Below are positions 61,180 to 64,000 of a stretch of 64,000 bases of DNA, in pieces. Source of the stretch: a virus; IMG/VR virus record IMGVR_UViG_3300032249_000373, positions 41,871-105,870 of that record; one strand, given 5' to 3'. The stretch's first letter is position 1, and each line of letters starts with the position of its first letter. The translations under genes and the position numbers were made by a program. The notes under the pieces were generated by a model. The model saw only the letters and a program-made list of their open reading frames with translations. It did not search any database and was not told where the DNA came from.

Positions 61180-61213
61180 TAGAATCCTGGGAAAAAGTTT
61201 TCGAGTTCGTAAT
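61180..61213 (+). repeat. 34-nt iteron module, copy 3
   Basis: Starts TAGAATCCTGGGAAA and ends TTCGTAAT, 34 bases. Confidence 0.75.
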
Positions 61214-61247
61214 AAGTTATAGAGGTTTGAAATGTTTTTCGAAAATC

Positions 61248-61526
61248 TCAGTCTTCGGCAGCAGCGATTTCCAAAACCTCATCTAGGGTCATGCCCTCAA
61301 TGATGTCGTCTTCAGTTAGTTTAATAGATTCAAGAAACATTTCAAATGTGTCAGCAATGTATCTGCGACCATCATCTGAAACCTCAACAACTAATCCCTG
61401 TGATGTTAGATATGCCAATGGTAATCCAAGATCGTTGTATTCTATAAAGGCTCTGAAGTCTTTCTCTTCTTTGTAGCCTTCATACAACTGCCCCAGGATT
61501 ACACACTGTGTTGCAAAATCTGTCAT
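61248..61526 (-). CDS. Small acidic protein
   Basis: 92 residues, acidic, helical C-terminus (LTEDDIIEGMTLDEVLEIAA). ATGA overlap with the upstream gene. Unknown function; typical of phage early genes. Confidence 0.6.
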   Translation of the reverse strand: MTDFATQCVILGQLYEGYKEEKDFRAFIEYNDLGLPLAYLTSQGLVVEVSDDGRRYIADTFEMFLESIKLTEDDIIEGMTLDEVLEIAAAED

Positions 61527-61795
61527 ACTTGCTGTGCCTTGAAAAAGTCTATAGCATTGTCATACATAACTTCTGGGTCAAGGTCACGCATGTCGCATAG
61601 TGTACGCCATACTAACTCTAGTTGTGACTTACCCATTTCTGTAGGCTCTGCCCAACCACCATTAACAAAAATAGCAAATGTCAAACCATCTTCAAAGTCA
61701 ATCCAAAAGTCTGAGGGCAGATACTCAACTTCTTCTAGGTCTAAAGCATCTAAGTTAATCTGCGTTAGAATGCTTGCTATCTTGTTATAGTCCAT
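61523..61795 (-). CDS. Small acidic protein
   Basis: 90 residues. Mixed fold with FWIDFEDGLTFAIFVNGGWA. Overlaps both neighbours. Unknown. Confidence 0.6.
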   Translation of the reverse strand: MDYNKIASILTQINLDALDLEEVEYLPSDFWIDFEDGLTFAIFVNGGWAEPTEMGKSQLELVWRTLCDMRDLDPEVMYDNAIDFFKAQQV

Positions 61796-62012
61796 GTCTC
61801 CACCGTTCCATTTGTAGTTTAGGGTCTAGAATACCTTCTTTTTCATACTCTGCACTTTCAATTATAGCAATCAAACGAGTGTATGTCAAGTGTGGCAATA
61901 CCCTAGCAAGCATTATGCCTGTCTGTTCAAGGTCTAGATTTAAGTCCTCAATAATAGGTTTAATTCTCATGGCAACACGTTCTTCTGGCGTGATACCTCT
62001 GCTAATTCTCAA
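61785..62012 (-). CDS. Small helical protein
   Basis: 75 residues from TTG 62012 with a strong GGGGG site upstream. Helical and basic. First gene of its operon, after a -10 box. Unknown. Confidence 0.6.
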   Translation of the reverse strand: MRISRGITPEERVAMRIKPIIEDLNLDLEQTGIMLARVLPHLTYTRLIAIIESAEYEKEGILDPKLQMERWRHGL

Positions 62013-62028
62013 AGCGTCCCCCTTCTAT

Positions 62029-62034
62029 CCATTA
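62029..62034 (-). promoter_or_regulatory. -10 box before early operon
   Basis: TATAAT on the - strand, directly after the terminator and about 16 bases before the TTG start at 62012. Confidence 0.5.
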
Positions 62035-62036
62035 TA

Positions 62037-62065
62037 CCAAAAAGAAAGGTGGAGGGCAACCCACC
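62037..62065 (-). terminator. Rho-independent terminator
   Basis: On the - strand GGTGG pairs with CCACC around a short loop, followed by TTTCTTTTT. It separates the unit ending at 62101 from the next. Confidence 0.65.
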
Positions 62066-62100
62066 ACAGTTCGCCCCCCACCGTAAGTGCGAGAGTGACC

Positions 62101-62469
62101 CTACTCCCCCACCGTCGCAGCCACAGGCAAATACGCCTGTACAAATGAATCCCAGTTTACTTTAGTATCTGAGCCTACCTGATGAATAGTTTCTTTAGCA
62201 ATATCAATAACGACGGTAGTCTCACCTAAATCAAAGTTGGTACCAGTAATAGCATAGATACCAAACCCTGTTTCCTCTAGGATTGAATCTTGCATAAGAT
62301 AACTAATCACCATACGTGTACAGTAGGCATAGTCTGACCACCTAGGTTTTGCATGGTCCAGGGCCATTGATAGGTCCCGCTGCCATTCTGTCTCACCCCA
62401 GTGGCTATAGAGCACTACGTGTGCTTCATCCTCAACGTCTTTAAAAACAAAATTAATACGGGCTCCCAT
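62101..62469 (-). CDS. Small conserved protein
   Basis: 122 residues from ATG 62469 with GGAAGGAAG upstream. Mixed fold with HVVLYSHWGETEWQRDL and several His/Trp; I recall similar proteins in actinophage early regions. Function unknown. Confidence 0.6.
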   Translation of the reverse strand: MGARINFVFKDVEDEAHVVLYSHWGETEWQRDLSMALDHAKPRWSDYAYCTRMVISYLMQDSILEETGFGIYAITGTNFDLGETTVVIDIAKETIHQVGSDTKVNWDSFVQAYLPVAATVGE

Positions 62470-62615
62470 TATTCTTCTTCCTTCCAAGATACAATTGATA
62501 GTTGGTCTAATATTTCATTAATAAGATCTGTTTCATTATCTGACTCAGCCTCATATCTAAATGTCATGTAATCACCTGTGGGCTCAAAGATGATTTCTAC
62601 TTTATATTCGTTCAT
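62469..62615 (-). CDS. Small acidic protein
   Basis: 48 residues, beta-alpha, acidic; TAATG overlap with the next gene and ATGA overlap with the upstream one. Confidence 0.5.
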   Translation of the reverse strand: MNEYKVEIIFEPTGDYMTFRYEAESDNETDLINEILDQLSIVSWKEEE

Positions 62616-62977
62616 AGGTCTGTTCCTTTACAGTCGTGGGTCTCTTCTTCTTCAATTGTATCACCGCAAAAATCACATGTCAAGTCTGGCTCTCCTACCA
62701 TGATTTGAATAGTAGTATTATCAGGCACAGGCTTCTCACTAAGGAAATAGCCAATGCGATTAACAAAGCCCCAGCCGCTCCATATATAGGTACCGCCGTC
62801 GTCTCCGTCTCCATACATCCAGATGCGATTTTGTGGCTGGGACTTAATAAACTCTACCTCATCACCATAGGTCTCATACATCAAACCATCAAAGGAGGCA
62901 TCTATGTCATATGAGTTAAGTATAAATCTAAACTGCTCATCTGCTTCCTCAAAGGTCATCTCAATAAAGTTATCCAT
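62612..62977 (-). CDS. Acidic protein with C-terminal zinc site
   Basis: 121 residues from ATG 62977 with AAAGGAGAA upstream. Gly/Asp-rich middle (MYGDGDDGGTYIWSG) and CDFC with a later His-Asp-Cys near the end. Unknown. Confidence 0.6.
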   Translation of the reverse strand: MDNFIEMTFEEADEQFRFILNSYDIDASFDGLMYETYGDEVEFIKSQPQNRIWMYGDGDDGGTYIWSGWGFVNRIGYFLSEKPVPDNTTIQIMVGEPDLTCDFCGDTIEEEETHDCKGTDL

Positions 62978-63227
62978 TAACTTCTCCTTTGGCAAAAGCA
63001 ATAGCATATGTCAAACCATATAGTTCTGACAAACCGTCAAGGTATCCTTCAAGGTGTAAACGATTAACTGTTTGGTCATACTGTTCATCATCGTTGTCAG
63101 CATACTCAGCCAATTGCTTTTCAGCCTCATACATCATAGTCTTTAAGTGGCCATGCATTATGTCTGCACCGTCCATACCTAAATCAACTTGCTTGCGTAG
63201 ATATGGGTCAAGTGTTGTGCTATTCAT
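62970..63227 (-). CDS. Small helical protein
   Basis: 85 residues, helical, acidic. Overlaps its neighbours. Unknown. Confidence 0.6.
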   Translation of the reverse strand: MNSTTLDPYLRKQVDLGMDGADIMHGHLKTMMYEAEKQLAEYADNDDEQYDQTVNRLHLEGYLDGLSELYGLTYAIAFAKGEVNG

Positions 63228-63384
63228 TGATTACCTCCAGTATATGCTTAGCAGAATAAATTTGTCCATTAAGGAACCAAGGCTCAGACATGTCATCCCC
63301 TAGGTAGTTACCTAATTCCATTAGGTCTTGCTCCAACGATATGATGTGGATATTTATATACTCTCGTAAAGTGTTTAGGTCCAT
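63220..63384 (-). CDS. Small protein
   Basis: 54 residues. Helical N-terminus, then WFLNGQIYSAKHILEVI. Overlaps both neighbours. Unknown. Confidence 0.5.
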   Translation of the reverse strand: MDLNTLREYINIHIISLEQDLMELGNYLGDDMSEPWFLNGQIYSAKHILEVINE

Positions 63385-63539
63385 TGGGATGACTCTCTTA
63401 GGGCAGGGTCAAAAATTTCACAATAACATCCATGGCATAACATAAAGTTATCTGCTTCATCAACGTTAAGTTTATTTCTGCAGAGTGTGCAGTCGTAATC
63501 AGTGAAGGTGGCAAATCGGGTATAAATTACATTGGTCAT
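63375..63539 (-). CDS. Small zinc-binding protein
   Basis: 54 residues with CTLC and CHGCYC motifs, a probable zinc ribbon. A consensus-like promoter lies seven bases before the ATG. Confidence 0.6.
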   Translation of the reverse strand: MTNVIYTRFATFTDYDCTLCRNKLNVDEADNFMLCHGCYCEIFDPALRESSQWT

Positions 63540-63543
63540 AATA

Positions 63544-63759
63544 CTAATTATACGGGTTTGAGTTGATTTTTACAAGCCCAGCAGGTGTGACCTTCGTCAC
63601 AGGTTGAAAGAGAGGGGCATTGCCGTCTGACTCTGTTAATAAGATTACTATTCCATATCCCCCACAAATGCAGGCGGGATCTAAAACCTTATCAGCACAA
63701 GCAGTAATCTCTATAAGAGCATCACAATCAGTACATAAATAATCATACTTAGTCCACAT
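63544..63759 (-). CDS. Zinc-ribbon protein
   Basis: 71 residues with AAGGAGA upstream of the ATG. CTDC and CIC pairs near residues 9-32, then a beta-rich end. Unknown function. Confidence 0.6.
   Translation of the reverse strand: MWTKYDYLCTDCDALIEITACADKVLDPACICGGYGIVILLTESDGNAPLFQPVTKVTPAGLVKINSNPYN
63547..63575 (-). promoter_or_regulatory. Promoter, near-leaderless
   Basis: TTGTAA (63575-63570), 17 bases, TATAAT (63552-63547), seven bases to ATG 63539. Confidence 0.6.
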
Positions 63760-63760
63760 A

Positions 63761-63850
63761 CTAATCTCCTTGATTAACTAGATAAGCACGAACTTCTTCC
63801 AGGGCATCAATAGCCTGTTCACATACTACAATCATATCTTCTCTGCTCAT
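63761..63850 (-). CDS. Tiny helical protein
   Basis: 29 residues, one amphipathic acidic helix; the ATG overlaps the upstream stop. Confidence 0.4.
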   Translation of the reverse strand: MSREDMIVVCEQAIDALEEVRAYLVNQGD

Positions 63851-64000
63851 TAATCAAAGTACCCTTCTGCCCATAGACCTTCTAACAATTCTTTTGCTCT
63901 TTCTGTATTGTTATATAGCCATGGATCGTCATCTGAGTTAATTGTTGTAAGGACGGAATCAAGTGCATTAATCATATCGTCTAAATCTTCTTTAATATAA
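63850..64000 (-). CDS. Partial small protein at right edge
   Basis: The frame is open to the window edge; the last 49 residues are acidic and helical, ending before the next ATG (TAATG overlap). Its start lies outside. Unknown. Confidence 0.55.
   Translation of the reverse strand, partial: YIKEDLDDMINALDSVLTTINSDDDPWLYNNTERAKELLEGLWAEGYFD

Larger units (their letters stand above)
60481..61247. other. Gene-free repeat region, candidate replication origin
   Basis: No convincing gene in about 790 bases. Contents: three DnaA boxes (60481-60534), CAAACC repeats on the left and GGTTTG repeats on the right, six TTCGTAAT copies, a GC-rich hairpin (60902-60955), a 13-base palindrome near 60632-60645, and at least one promoter. 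AT-rich stretches lie between. Together these look like an iteron-type origin. Confidence 0.65.

Noticed and set aside
60481-61247. Repeat region as a CRISPR array
   Set aside because: Repeats are short, unevenly spaced and in two orientations, with no uniform spacers and no cas genes besides a Cas4/RecB-like nuclease elsewhere.
61774-62148. + strand frame opposite early genes
   Set aside because: It is antisense to two overlapping - strand genes with good ribosome sites, and spans a terminator.

Overview
The window looks like part of a large, AT-rich tailed-phage genome (long-tailed, siphovirus-like) infecting an actinobacterium. The host call rests on a WhiB-family gene, a DUF7455-type small protein, an FmdB-type zinc ribbon, secreted proteins with actinobacterial-style signal peptides, and leaderless promoters, which are common in actinobacteria. 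Low GC and the style of the signal peptides fit low-GC freshwater lineages such as Nanopelagicales; that is inference. No integrase, repressor/excisionase pair or attachment site was seen, so a lytic life style is the default reading. Capsid and portal genes are not visible and probably lie left of position 1.

Layout. 1-15.3 kb (+): tail module with a giant tape measure protein (open at the left edge), distal-tail and hub-like proteins, and receptor-binding or appendage proteins. 15.3-27.4 kb (+): replication and recombination, with a helix-turn-helix protein, DnaB-type helicase, DnaG-type primase, a likely ssDNA-binding protein, a complete DnaE polymerase, a RecA-like recombinase, two candidate Holliday-junction resolvases, a Cas4/RecB-like nuclease and several zinc-ribbon proteins. 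27.4-29.7 kb: terminase subunits, set apart from the tail genes. 29.7-37.1 kb: three Sec-signal proteins, two holin-like membrane proteins, a proteasome/HslV-like Ntn hydrolase, a NodU-type carbamoyltransferase and tRNA-Asn, -Gly and -Glu. 37.1-46.0 kb (+): accessory genes including Hsp20, a CHAP endolysin, a thermonuclease, thioredoxin, WhiB, a GlcNAc-type glycosyltransferase and two members of one unknown family. A terminator near 46.05 kb ends the rightward block.

46.1-54.0 kb (-): a surface-glycan type locus (three glycosyltransferases, a further GT-B-like protein, FkbM methyltransferase, sugar epimerase), tRNA-Arg and tRNA-Met, a second carbamoyltransferase and a PD-(D/E)XK nuclease. 54.0-60.5 kb: very small, often cysteine-rich genes, a HAD phosphatase, an isolated tail-fibre pair on the + strand, an HNH endonuclease and a GIY-YIG-like protein. 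60.48-61.25 kb: a gene-free region with three perfect DnaA boxes, repeated TTCGTAAT elements, a repeat that switches orientation and a GC-rich hairpin; this is the best origin candidate. 61.25-64.0 kb (-): small early-type genes, the last open at the right edge.

Main points of interest: (i) a protein-kinase-like domain inside the tape measure, flanked by duplicated PAMLSPGE motifs; (ii) promoters of the form TTGACA-N17-TATAAT-N6-ATG recurring on both strands, predicting leaderless mRNAs; (iii) the candidate origin with 34-nt iteron modules; (iv) a proteasome-type protease with Thr1/Asp17/Lys33 at canonical spacing; (v) two carbamoyltransferases alongside a glycan locus; (vi) secreted host-like proteins. 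All calls come from reading sequence and recalled family motifs; no database search was run.
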